Origin: Neolewinella marina
GTDB lineage: Bacteria; Bacteroidota; Bacteroidia; Chitinophagales; Saprospiraceae
Reading direction: 5' to 3'
DNA: 64,000 nt
Assembly: GCF_002631205.1 (NCBI RefSeq)
Contig: NZ_PDLO01000004.1
Coordinates: forward strand, 124,001-188,000
Shown here piece by piece: positions 19,401-26,598 of this stretch (position 1 is the stretch's first letter; each line of letters opens with the position of its first letter). Both the position numbers and the translations under genes were made by a program. The notes beneath the pieces were generated by a model. It did no database searches, was not told the DNA's origin, and worked only from the letters and a program-made list of their open reading frames with translations.

Positions 19401-22400
19401 TGCCCCGGTCGCGGAAGCGGATGGTAGCCATGTTCTCCAGGCGGATGCGCGCCCCGGTACTCTTGATCAGGGTAAAGGGACGGTTGAGCGTACCTACGTT
19501 CCCCCGCCCGTCGGTCACCGTAACCTTCAATTGGTTGGCCTGGGCCGTCATTCCGGCGGGAATCGTCACCTGGAAGGGTCCGGTGTACTTGGTGGAGCTG
19601 CCTCCGTTCAGGGTGTAGAAGATATCTCCCAGGGGTCCGCCACCGGAACGATCCGCGGCGGTAAGGGTAACCGTCACGCTGCCGTAGTACTCTCCGGCCT
19701 GGTTCTGGTTACCAACGATATCGGCGGTGATCTGGGGCGCGAATCCGCTGCTGTCTACCGGGACGATATTGACGTAGATGATCTTGGTGTTCCCATCTTC
19801 GGGAGCCCCCACATCGTCAATGGTCAGCTTGCCGTCGGAGACCCGGATGGTGTCGATCCCCACCTGGAAGGTGCTGTTCGACGAGGGGATGAAGCGATCG
19901 ATGATGACCTGTCCCTCGGCGCGCAGCGTGTGCTTGCCGTTGGTACTGCTCTGGTCGCCGGCGGCCAACTCTACCTTATACAGGCCGTTGGGCAGGGAGA
20001 TTTCCCAGTCGTGGGGGGCGTTCAGGCCCGGGACATCTAACTGGTTGAAGGAGCGCAGCAGCTTATCCTGGTCGGAGCTCAGCGAAGTGATTCCCCGCTC
20101 GTCTCCGCGGGCGGCGGAGGTATTGTCGAGGGGCTGCTTGGTGGTCGGGTTGATCCACCCATAGGTGAGTCCGTTGCCGCGGGGGCCATAGGGCAGACCA
20201 ACGTCCGCCACGTAGCCGGCCGGTGGATCAAAGGTATCGTCTTGGAAATTGACTTTGACCGTTCCGGCCTTCTCCTTCTCATTCACGGTAGCCACCACGC
20301 GTAACACGCCGGAGGCAAATCCGGAGGCCCGCGCCGTCACGGTTCCTTCGTACACCCCGAACTGGAGTTGGGAGGCATCGATGGTTACGTCGATGAGTTC
20401 ACCAAAGGTGAAACTGGTGGGCAGAATGATCCAGGGGTGACTGGCCGAGAGGGTTACGGCGTTGTCGGCGATCGGCGTATTGGACGTCAGTTCTACGGTG
20501 TAGCGACCGGAGAGTTGCCCCGTAACCACGTTGGCCTCTACCGTAGCGGGCTCAAATGCCAGCGCCGGAGGGGGGGCCACGTAGGGCTGGGCATTGGTGA
20601 TGAGGAACAGATAATCCTGGTAATCCCCGTTGGTAGCGTCCTCAAAGCCGACCAGGTAACTATTGGGAATGAGCTGCCCGGCCCGGTCGCGGGCGGGGTA
20701 CACCCGGGCCCGGTGGGGAACTTCCTGGTTCAGTTCGTCCTGGGTGTAGTTGTACCGGCCGAAGGTGTTGGAGTAGACGTACAGTCCGAAGGCCCCACGG
20801 GGGTTGAAAGTCGTGGTCTGGTTGCCGGACTCCCGCGGGGGGTAAAGCATCTGGGAGGCGGGGACACCGTCCTGGAGTACCCCGATCTGGTTGCGGATGG
20901 TGTTGCCATTGCCGTCCACCTGGTACCAGCCGAAGGGCAGGCGCTCGGCCGGAGAGTAACGGGCAATAGCCGTAATCTGCACCCCTGCGGAGCTGGCCGC
21001 CTGGAAGAGGGGTTCGGCTACTTCCTCGCCCTGCAAGGTGGCGTCGGTGGTGTTATTGAGGGTAGTCCAGCCAACGTTGACGTTGTAGCCCAGGGTTTTC
21101 ACCACGTCCTGCAGGGGCGGCTCGCCGCCGCCACCGGAGCCCCGTTTCTTGAGGCCGTGGAGGCCGAGGACGAAGGTGCCCGATTCGGTGTTGGTCTGGA
21201 AGGTCAGTTTCGCTTCCTGGTAACCCAGGTTGTCCCCGTTGTTCGGCGGGTCAAAGATGACGGTGTACTGCTGTTTCGAAGCGGGTTCCAGGGTTACGTT
21301 CTGGGGGCCCGTGAACTTGTAGTTGTTCTTGATCTGACCACCGAAGGGACCACCCAGGGTCACGGAGGTGATATTCAGGGTGGCGTTGCCGCTGTTGGTG
21401 AGGGTCACCACGGCGGTGTCGGCCTGGGGTCCCTGGGCCAGTTCCATGGCCTCAAAGATCAGTTCCGGCGGGGTGGCCGTGATCCGGGGGGCCAGGACGA
21501 CATCCGCGGGTTCGACGTTGCGCACCAGCACTACCAGATCCTGGTAGTCGAAGCCGTCGATGTGCTCCTCGAAGGCAATGATGTAGGTGTTGTCGACGCC
21601 CGGAATCTCGTACACCCTCACGTGGTGGGGGATGGCACTGGGGAACTGGTTCAGCACATCCTCGGAATACAGGTAGCGGTTGCCGAAGAAGGGCCAGCGG
21701 CTGTAAAAGCCGAATACCTTGCTTCCGGCGTTGAACTGCAGTACGCCGTTCTCCACGGGGTTCAGGGTCTGCCCGTTACCGGCCACGTTGTTGCGGATGG
21801 TGAACAGCTCCGACGCCGAGGCCGTAATGCCGCTTTCGTACCAGCCGAAGCCCACGATGGGGTCATTCGCCTCGGGTCCGAAGACACTCAGGATTTCTAC
21901 TTCGATCGGCGCATCGGTGGCCTGCTGGAAGTACTGAATGGAGGTCTCATCCCCCAAGAGGGAGTTGTAGTTCTTGCCCGCGGGCAGGTCGATCTTGTTG
22001 GTCGTCGGATCGGTATCGCCAACCGCGATCGGGAAGCCGTAGGTATCGAAGATCTGCTGGAGGGACGGTTCGTTTCCGCCACCGGTTCCCTTCTTGCCCA
22101 GGCCACTCAGGGCGACCTCAGCGGAGACCACGGCATTCTCACCGGTGATGACGATACTCGCGGTCTTGGTACCCGGGGTGGTAGGGTTGAAGGTCACCAG
22201 GAAGGAGGCCGACTGGGGCGCATCCAGCACCTCTTTGGGTACGGTGGCCAGGTTCAGGGAGAACTGGTCGGCGTCCGGTCCGGTTAGGGTAACCTTCGGC
22301 TTGCGCAGGGCGGCGGTACCGGTATTGGCGAAAGTGACAAGGATTTCCTTGCCGGGATTGCCGTCCGCTACATCGTCCGTAACGATGGAGGTGGGGGTTA

Positions 22401-25400
22401 CGGTGATGGACGGCTGGGCAACTGAGTTGTCGCTCGGCTTGACCAGCACGATGCTCCGCTCTCCGTAATCGGCGATATAAAGGTTACCCGTTTCCCGGTG
22501 CTCGACGATATCGAGAGGGTCCTGGAAGCGGGTGAGGCCGGGAATGCCGGCCTTGGCGGTAAGGATGTCACCGTTGGGGCCGTTGGGCACCAGGGCGATG
22601 ATATCGCTGCCTCCGCTGTAGCGGCACACCAGCAACGCGCCCCGGAGCTTACCACCCACGGCGGAACTCTGGTATTCGATGACGCCGTTGGGCGAGATGC
22701 CGTAGTCAAAGTTGTAGGCGAAACCCCGGTAATTTGGGTCGGGCTGGATGCTGTTGGGGTAGCCGTCGACGTCGACCGGTCCGCGGTTCAGCACGAATTC
22801 ACCGCGGCGGGGGTTGGCGTGGCCGAAGTAAGGCAGGGGTTCGGCCAGGGGGTCTACCCGGAACAGGAAGTCGCGCTGGGTATTGTTGCCGAAAGTGGCC
22901 GGTATCACGGGGTATTTACCGGAAGGATCCTGGTAGTCGTAGAAAGTGCCGTCGGGGCGGCGGGTATCGTCGACGGAGGCTGGAGTGTTGCTGCCGCCCG
23001 CGGTACCGTTGGTCGGGATGTACAGCTGTCCGTTGGAGTGCCACACCAGGTCGTAGGCGTTGCGCAGTCCCGTGGCGTACAGCTTCAGGGGGGCATTGAC
23101 GTAGTAGGGGTTATAGGTTCCGTCGTCGGGGTAGGTTACTCCGTTTTCGGTATAGGTGCCCGTGCCGGTGCCCAGGGTAGGCGAATTGACGTTGGCGGCG
23201 TTGATGGCCGACTGGTCCATGGTCGTCTTGGCGTCCAGGGGCCACTTGCTGGGGGGCAGCAGGTCGAGGTCCAGGCGCAGGGTAGCGCCCGAGAGGAGGG
23301 TTTCCTCGCGGAAGCCCCAGGCCTTGTCCGGTGCACCACCCGCGGTGTTACTGCCCACGTTGAAGTACATCACGCTGCTCTGGTTCGGATCGAATACGAT
23401 GCCGTTGGTCAGGTGGTCGCGGCGGGAGCGCGGCAGGTTGGTGACCACCAGTTTCTCGGTGCCCAGGCTGGGGCCCGTCAGCTGGCTGATCTTGCCATCC
23501 CAGGCCGGCGCGTTGTTCAGTACGCCCGTGGAGTGGGTTACGTAGACAATGGGCTCGCTGAGGGTAGACAGGGGAGAGAAAACCATCCCGATGGCAGCCC
23601 GTACTCCGTATTTATCTTCCAGGGTACGAATGGTTTCCTTGTTGCTCAGGCTCCCGTCGGGCTCGATCCGCCAGCGGTCGATGGTGCCGGACAGGCGCAG
23701 GGCGTACAGCTTCTGGTCGGGACCAACGGCCAGCGAGGAATAGGTTTCCCCGGTAACCACGTTGCCCACCTTGGTGAAGGATACCCCGTCCAGGGCGGAT
23801 TCCTTGCCACTGTTGTCGACGGCGGTCGTAAAGGTGGCGGTATAGGGCTCGAAGGTGGCGCCGGTAAGGTCCTTGACGCCGTTGATCTCGAAGCGGTAGG
23901 TGGTGTTCGACTGCAGGGAGAAGGTAGGAGAAAGCACGATGGCATCTCCGCCCCCCGTGCCGTTCACCGAGGCACTTACGTATTGATTGAGCTTGACGTT
24001 GAAGAGCTTGACGGTCTGCTCAGTGATGGTAGCGTTATCAACGCCGAAAATGCCGTCCTTGTCGTTGGGGATATACAGGTCGTCGGCCCGGACGGAGGTC
24101 GTCAGGGTTACGCCGGTAGCACCGTTGGCCGGTATGCTGCTTTCCACCCGGGGGATGGAGCTGGCCGCCGAAACCTGCAGGCTGATGTTCATCTGGGCCG
24201 GCTCGTAGTTCGCCGCCGTGGCCGTCACCGTCGTGCTGTAGTTACCGATCGGCAGGTTAGGCTGGGTATAGAAGTAGTAGGTGCCGGGCTTGTTGGCATC
24301 GGCGGGCATCACGAGCCAGCTGTCCGAATCGGGATTATCCGTCAGGGTGATGGTCGGGTTCTTGCTGTCGTTGGCCAGCAACCGGACCTCCACCCGCGCC
24401 GGATCGTCGCCCTCGTACTGGGTCAGGTTGACCGTACCGGGTGACAGGATAAGCGAGGGCGTGAAGGGGGCAACCTCGATACTGAAGTTGTCAAAGGAGA
24501 AGACGATGGCCTCCGCGGTGGGGGCCAGGCGGTGGGTGGTGAAAAGTCCGCCATAGGTAAGGTTGGGGGTAGCGGAGCTTCCATCGTGGTCGGTTCCTGC
24601 ACCGAAGGAGTCCGGCAGTGGCAGGGTGCTCTTTTGGGTATTGCTTACCTGTACTTCGCTGCCACCATCGATGGTGAAGAATCCGCTTACCGTACCGAAG
24701 ACGGGGTCAACCCGCAACCGCAGCTTGATCTGGCCGGCGTCGCTGCGAAAGGTACTCGAAGACAGCTCTTCGATGATGACCTGGCTCGGGGCGCTAGGGT
24801 TGATGCGCTCCACCTGAAGTTGGACTTTTTGGACCTGCTCGGAAACCTTTACCAGGGCGAGTTTGACGTAATTGTCTTCGTCGAGGCCGTACCATAGTCC
24901 GCCCTGCTGCTCGCCGGCGGTGGCGCTGGAGCTGAAATCGGGCTGGGCGAGCTCCACTTCCAGGTCAAACACGCTGCCCGGCGCCTGAAAACCGACGCCC
25001 AGGCCATTGACCTGGGTATTGTTGTCGCTTCCGGCCGGGGGAAGTTCATGGCGGGTACCGCGGGTGCTGGTGATGTTGAAGCGGCCGTTGTTCACGTTGA
25101 GCAGGCTGGCTTCGAGGCCCGGCACGCCCGGGTTCGACGGAGTGGCGGGGAACTGGTTAACCGAAGGGGGATCTACCATGGTGAATCCCGTTCCCAAATC
25201 CTGGCGATCCTGAATTCCCCCCTGGGCATTGCCAAAAGTGAGGACAAAGGGCAGGGCTACCTCAATCTGGTTACAGTCGAGCGTACTGATCGGGGAACAC
25301 CCCGCCACGCTGGTGGCGGGCAGCGTTTCCGGGTGCCCGGTACCGGGGCCAGCCAGAACCAGAACCGAGAAAAGCAGCGAAATCGATGTCAAAAAGGTGC

Positions 25401-25416
25401 GTAAAGTGTTGTTCAT
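10405..25416 (-). CDS. Giant T9SS-secreted modular surface protein (5003 aa)
   Basis: One uninterrupted frame. The start at 25416 opens the signal peptide (MNNTLRTFLTSISLLFSVLV); the frame continues 100 codons further upstream without signal-like sequence. Approximate domain order by residue: a jellyroll/laminin-G-like region (80-310); an Ig-like BIG_5 module (420-530); a sugar-dehydrogenase-like beta-propeller (540-990); three DUF4114 modules (1120-1300, 1435-1610, 2130-2330) interleaved with hydin-like Ig modules; a malectin-like domain (1735-1890); cadherin-like and Ig modules (2330-2660). Then five blocks follow (2670-4900) of calcium-binding TSP3/MopE-like repeats plus a CBM6/35-like module (FWLEAECAQVG), with seven PKD domains between them. 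The end is a T9SS type A sorting domain (LFPNPAVNRL to LLRKFVKLQ). The domain content suggests a glycan-binding adhesin or matrix protein; that role is inferred. Confidence 0.9.
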   Translation of the reverse strand: MNNTLRTFLTSISLLFSVLVLAGPGTGHPETLPATSVAGCSPISTLDCNQIEVALPFVLTFGNAQGGIQDRQDLGTGFTMVDPPSVNQFPATPSNPGVPGLEASLLNVNNGRFNITSTRGTRHELPPAGSDNNTQVNGLGVGFQAPGSVFDLEVELAQPDFSSSATAGEQQGGLWYGLDEDNYVKLALVKVSEQVQKVQLQVERINPSAPSQVIIEELSSSTFRSDAGQIKLRLRVDPVFGTVSGFFTIDGGSEVQVSNTQKSTLPLPDSFGAGTDHDGSSATPNLTYGGLFTTHRLAPTAEAIVFSFDNFSIEVAPFTPSLILSPGTVNLTQYEGDDPARVEVRLLANDSKNPTITLTDNPDSDSWLVMPADANKPGTYYFYTQPNLPIGNYSTTVTATAANYEPAQMNISLQVSAASSIPRVESSIPANGATGVTLTTSVRADDLYIPNDKDGIFGVDNATITEQTVKLFNVKLNQYVSASVNGTGGGDAIVLSPTFSLQSNTTYRFEINGVKDLTGATFEPYTATFTTAVDNSGKESALDGVSFTKVGNVVTGETYSSLAVGPDQKLYALRLSGTIDRWRIEPDGSLSNKETIRTLEDKYGVRAAIGMVFSPLSTLSEPIVYVTHSTGVLNNAPAWDGKISQLTGPSLGTEKLVVTNLPRSRRDHLTNGIVFDPNQSSVMYFNVGSNTAGGAPDKAWGFREETLLSGATLRLDLDLLPPSKWPLDAKTTMDQSAINAANVNSPTLGTGTGTYTENGVTYPDDGTYNPYYVNAPLKLYATGLRNAYDLVWHSNGQLYIPTNGTAGGSNTPASVDDTRRPDGTFYDYQDPSGKYPVIPATFGNNTQRDFLFRVDPLAEPLPYFGHANPRRGEFVLNRGPVDVDGYPNSIQPDPNYRGFAYNFDYGISPNGVIEYQSSAVGGKLRGALLVCRYSGGSDIIALVPNGPNGDILTAKAGIPGLTRFQDPLDIVEHRETGNLYIADYGERSIVLVKPSDNSVAQPSITVTPTSIVTDDVADGNPGKEILVTFANTGTAALRKPKVTLTGPDADQFSLNLATVPKEVLDAPQSASFLVTFNPTTPGTKTASIVITGENAVVSAEVALSGLGKKGTGGGNEPSLQQIFDTYGFPIAVGDTDPTTNKIDLPAGKNYNSLLGDETSIQYFQQATDAPIEVEILSVFGPEANDPIVGFGWYESGITASASELFTIRNNVAGNGQTLNPVENGVLQFNAGSKVFGFYSRWPFFGNRYLYSEDVLNQFPSAIPHHVRVYEIPGVDNTYIIAFEEHIDGFDYQDLVVLVRNVEPADVVLAPRITATPPELIFEAMELAQGPQADTAVVTLTNSGNATLNITSVTLGGPFGGQIKNNYKFTGPQNVTLEPASKQQYTVIFDPPNNGDNLGYQEAKLTFQTNTESGTFVLGLHGLKKRGSGGGGEPPLQDVVKTLGYNVNVGWTTLNNTTDATLQGEEVAEPLFQAASSAGVQITAIARYSPAERLPFGWYQVDGNGNTIRNQIGVLQDGVPASQMLYPPRESGNQTTTFNPRGAFGLYVYSNTFGRYNYTQDELNQEVPHRARVYPARDRAGQLIPNSYLVGFEDATNGDYQDYLFLITNAQPYVAPPPALAFEPATVEANVVTGQLSGRYTVELTSNTPIADNAVTLSASHPWIILPTSFTFGELIDVTIDASQLQFGVYEGTVTARASGFASGVLRVVATVNEKEKAGTVKVNFQDDTFDPPAGYVADVGLPYGPRGNGLTYGWINPTTKQPLDNTSAARGDERGITSLSSDQDKLLRSFNQLDVPGLNAPHDWEISLPNGLYKVELAAGDQSSTNGKHTLRAEGQVIIDRFIPSSNSTFQVGIDTIRVSDGKLTIDDVGAPEDGNTKIIYVNIVPVDSSGFAPQITADIVGNQNQAGEYYGSVTVTLTAADRSGGGPLGDIFYTLNGGSSTKYTGPFQVTIPAGMTAQANQLKVTVTDGRGNVGTLNRPFTLIKSTGARIRLENMATIRFRDRGIPAEDWFVFNKIERPINFQGTPTTTRLENTARIHNDGTSPLVIDQLTTTDLDHFIIVQPSVPAGGLVVQPGQYIDVVMRFVNEAPPYRRLITEKLVIASNADNALETEATLVGAWMDTPEGSSEITTQQVFEAFGFKTQMGKDANGKYITNPGSYIPTQEQIDSGKEGDMILTDFFVQANPNEPVEMVQLVALHARGANKTILYDANKVKINRMEMDHGPSWFQSVLPWNRDDLAFLTGVSNNQIDVPFSISMDGYSSRGGNNKGQLADQILGVRIYKAIDRNGQVIPNEYIAIQDAIGNGCGPGEGNCDFQDNVVYLINVRPVNQPSASAIANVTLDVLEERNYDVTSSFNKGYPGNRLTYTATLENGQPLPNWVQLDSLLGTFRITPGVAQANQQIRVTVRATDFNNITVSSTFNITVRDTDIDCTVNANANGQPKMLDCNTGTVRLSGSVSAGSYQWTGPNGFTSSEQNPLVSVAGTYTLRTNAPNCPLTSSVVVAARPTPATLVIEAPYNSLTCTVSSIDLTGKSGDANATYKWYNASNQLLGSSAGLTVTQAGTYRVEATSANGCVVSKSIIINQNLSAPSAGADGAISVCGNSESFSLYAKLAALGGNPQAGGTWTYNGVVVGDQFNPQTYASGEYTYTVGGKNGCGNDFAKLQVTITAPQTYYSDIDRDGYGDPNDPLLSCVVPPGYVTNAADNCPTVHSKTLADADGDGIGDGCDPDDDNDGVADEFDCQPFNARVGRATMYYADFDGDGFGDPNNGFGTCALAPENYVANNLDNCPFNYNPDQTDSDGDGVGDVCDESAAGSSVFWLEAECAEVGFKWNRVRNDTVSNGEYVVYEGEKSTANPPADNADNLITFRIPGVQAGRYRIYGRFFATSPANDSYWIRINGGSWIAWKDNFQYGVWAWNALSQTGFVLPDGENVIDIAYREPGVLFDKFYMSLEGSAPGGLGGEAQNCTPALNQVPKAVVVLEPPYGNAPLTVTLNGTGSSDPDGTIASHSWNWGSGTAEGASPKVTFNEGTYNITLTVLDNKGTAGTATKTLRVLNPDQDTDGDGINNDEDVCPLFANPNQLLPTFYSDADNDGLGDPSVYVETCEAPPGYVSNALDNCPNFTSTDRTDTDNDGIGDQCDDDDDGDGVPDAEDCNPLNPRVGQFTTYYADFDNDGFGDPANSVTDCTRPDGYVVDNTDNCPSVYNPDQMDSDNDGIGNTCDVSVTGRQSFWLEAECAQVGANWTQGNDAGASRGKYVVFPSGNSYNEPPADVPANRIRFVVEKAQPGTYHVYARIKAQDASDDSFWFRVNGGSWVKWSSGIKSGSTFQWNELLDSPFSLPDGTSTIDIAYREDGGQLDKIHLNVTGVMPTGTGAIASNCGEEPNEAPVAVATASPTSGFGPLKVVLDGNGSTDADGTIISYGWAWNGGGSAVGPNPEVTLNDGSYNVTLTVTDDDGATDTDVVAINVQRNNTDTDGDGIRDVEDNCPTVANPDQSQNVYYADFDNDGYGDPNDTILACEPPAGYVDNNLDNCPDRTSSSLTDTDGDGLGDACDPDDDNDGVADGQDCYPLDPSRSTGPTFYADRDGDGFGDPNESITACNQPAGFVLNNTDNCPSISNPDQTDADNDGIGDVCDPSIPGVNVFWLEAECAQVGEYWSVVNNANASNGKYAVSPVAEERGATPQDIPANRIRFVMDKVRAGRYYMYARVLAPTNGDDSFWVRVNNGTWIQWSTGIIINGQFNWNEVPKGPFDLREGYNTIDVAVRENGAQLDKLHLDYESGLPTDMGGSATNCGSTTTENLRPVALAAATPTQGKAPLTVQLDGGGSSDSDGSIVSYNWSWETGSASGVGPSITLNTPGVYTVTLTVTDNQGATATDRVTITVDEPDNVGPVAVATATPDRGESPLTVNLSAAGSSDSDGSIVSYSWNWGEDPLSGAEVSHVFTTGSYSVTLTVTDDDGATATDVVTIEVFDAGVDTDGDGVVDAEDTCPLTPNPDQTFTVYYADADGDGLGDPNDSIQACETPDGYVTNADDNCPTVSSTDVTDTDNDGLGDACDDDDDGDGVPDADDCDPLDPAIGAALTYYADADDDGFGDPNDPLVACAQPQGYVLDNTDNCPAISNPDQKDTDGDGKGDVCDDLVVGYTSYTLEAECAEVGGAWMREVDAAASNDTLVVYRGTDAGDAPPAELAENYVRFVLEDAEGGSFHLFARVWGDDFASDSYWVRVNGGAWVKWNEFSSYTQFVWDAVAGSPITLDTGRNTIDFAFRESGAKLDKLHVDKDSTLPTGEGDAANNCATEPENIFPVASGHPSVTSGYAPLTVILDGSLSSDQDGEIVSYDWRWEGGSTTGVIDTIIFDTPNVYDIILTVTDNLGATDSDTMSVTVLERPNELPTAVAVATPTTGEAPLQVQLDGTGSSDSDGTIVTYAWSWTGGGMASGDSPSVELTDPGTYAIVLTVTDDDGATGTDTVTVVVDPANVAPTAVALATPTTGEAPLQVQLDGTGSSDSDGTIVTYAWSWTGGGTASGDSPSVELTDPGTYAIVLMVTDDDGATGTDTVTVVVDPAPNDTDGDGVPDETDNCPTVANPDQTLPTYYADFDGDGYGDPASFVQACIAPDGYVANSLDNCPTVSSSDLSDTDGDGIGNPCDPDDDNDGTADQYDCDPLDPTVVYQHIYYADPDNDGIGDSRQYTFGCTQPQGYVATFGDNCPATFNPDQADTDGDGVGDACQEPVTHDGNYWLEAECLDNPGNWFEASSSAASNRKYRTYRGLSRMAAPTSEDPGSQLVANVDIVEDGNFHLFLRMHAWRSNSNSFWVQVDNSPWINLSTFVGGSPITTKGFQWVKLNNSGVDMTFFLDAGPHTIRIANRGSYTLLDKLLITKTRTAPTGMGDAASNCATNLEAGDSDLEFSDTPLVGPTGMNAEEPVVDLFPNPAVNRLNFTLRSGHLGRVKVMITDIHGRAIREMDYDKEDALLQDGFDISQLPMGTYTLRVLEADRQLLRKFVKLQ
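11203..17403 (-). repeat. Five-unit TSP3/CBM/PKD super-repeat inside the giant gene
   Basis: The start of each carbohydrate-binding-like module (LEAEC motif) recurs at about 16951, 15718, 14479, 12973 and 11203. The intervals are 1233, 1239, 1506 and 1770 bases, that is 411, 413, 502 and 590 codons. Each unit carries TSP3/MopE-like calcium motifs (YYADxDGDGxGDPN, DNCPxxxNPDQ), one carbohydrate-binding-like module and then one, one, two or three PKD domains. The unit length therefore grows by about one PKD (88-89 codons) at a time toward the C-terminus. The fifth unit ends without PKD and leads to the sorting domain. Confidence 0.85.
11738..12249 (-). repeat. Near-identical tandem duplication of a PKD domain, 264-bp period
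   Basis: The stretch 11738-11985 recurs at 12002-12249 with about 11 differences in 248 bases by eye, an exact shift of 264 bases or 88 codons. The encoded domains share ATPTTGEAPLQVQLDGTGSS. The other PKD copies in the gene are much more diverged, so this duplication looks recent. Confidence 0.9.
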
Positions 25417-26598
25417 TAGTGTCAATTTGGGTACCCTGCGTACCACTTGTCCCGGTACATCCCCCAGGACAATCAGGGTTAAAAAGTAAGATCCGGAAGG
25501 CCAGTCGGAACCTGAATGTGTATCCCAAGCAAGGGATACTATAGCTGTTGTGTAGGGTTTCCGCTGAACAGGTGCTAGGCCGACAATGCTCGAATACTTA
25601 CGACGAAAAGCGGTTGGATAGTTTGCCGCACCGGCCGCACAGCGGCGCGTACCGGGGCAGTTGATAGCAACTCTGATGAAGGGACGAAGGTACGCTATAA
25701 AGCACGCCAGCCCCAACCATCATGTCATCAACATGCACAATGGACGACAAATGTCTGCATAAGTAGAAATGGGTTAAACATAGATTTCAGTCGAGGTTAT
25801 GAGATGTCCTCACCGGCATCATACCGTTCCGTTTCCGGTGTTGAGGTCACCCTATAATCCCCTTGTACTAGCTAAAGTTACTGACCAGGGGGCAAAACCG
25901 GAAACTTTAACGTTTAGTCAATTCCATTCCCACCCCACCATATTTTCCCCACGGGCCGGCCCGCGGGCCACTGCCGGCCCCGGAGTTGTCGACCGCCGGC
26001 GGCACCCGCGGACGCGCCCATTTGCAGAACCCCTCCTGCCGCAGTAATTTTGCCCTATCTTTTACCGTGCAGGCCGCCCAGGACAGTTTACGGCCAGGTT
26101 GATCATGGATCATTACAGGTACTGAGTGCTTTTGAAGCTCACCGCCACAACGAACCCAACCCTCCATGTATCAAGGACGTACACCGGTGCCCTACCAATC
26201 CGCCACTACGATTTTTTGCCCCGTGGCCATACAACAGTCCTGCCCCCATCCGTTGTATTCACCGTCAAGGTCGATTACTTGTGTAAGCGCTTGCATCCCC
26301 TTCCCATCGCGACGGGAGTTCGGAACTATTCCCGATCCTACCCTGCAAGATTCGAAGCTCTTCATCCGGTCCGGCTACACCTTATCACTTACCACAGGCG
26401 CCCTATTCACCGGGGAGACTGGCGGGCCACAATACTGAAAAACCCACGAGAAACGGAAGGCTGCACCCGTCTTCCCCAATGAATTTGGTACGCTTGCCAA
26501 CCCGGGCCGGAGGTTCTGAACTTGTGTCGCTTCGACACATGGAGGCCGGAGGCGTATCGAGAATATCCTAACTTCACCGAACACACTCACTTCGAATC
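25417..26598. other. 1.18-kb gene-free region between the giant gene and the EPS operon
   Basis: No credible gene is seen on either strand; the short frames lack start context and family resemblance. The left part (25417-25900) is lower in GC than the neighbouring genes and would carry the upstream region of the giant gene. It has a small hairpin (25520-25526 with 25533-25539) and a weak TACTTTTT -7 candidate on the minus strand at 25481-25488. The middle is very GC-rich (25950-26040) and ends in a strong plus-strand promoter at 26021-26052. The rest (about 26060-26598) would be a 540-base leader of the EPS operon. It contains a perfect 7-bp hairpin (26523-26529 with 26533-26539) flanked by direct repeats GGCCGGAGG at 26505 and 26544. 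Confidence 0.6.
26021..26052 (+). promoter_or_regulatory. Predicted Bacteroidota-type promoter for the EPS operon
   Basis: TTTG at 26021-26024, a 20-base spacer, then TAATTTTG at 26045-26052, a full match to TAnnTTTG. It is the best promoter in this gene-free region. It lies about 550 bases before the first EPS gene, implying a long untranslated leader unless a second promoter exists nearer the gene. Confidence 0.55.

Noticed and set aside
25907-26167. An 86-codon minus-strand frame in the gap before the EPS operon
   Set aside because: The product is Gly/Pro/Arg-rich low-complexity sequence over a GC-rich patch containing the predicted EPS promoter; there is no family resemblance.
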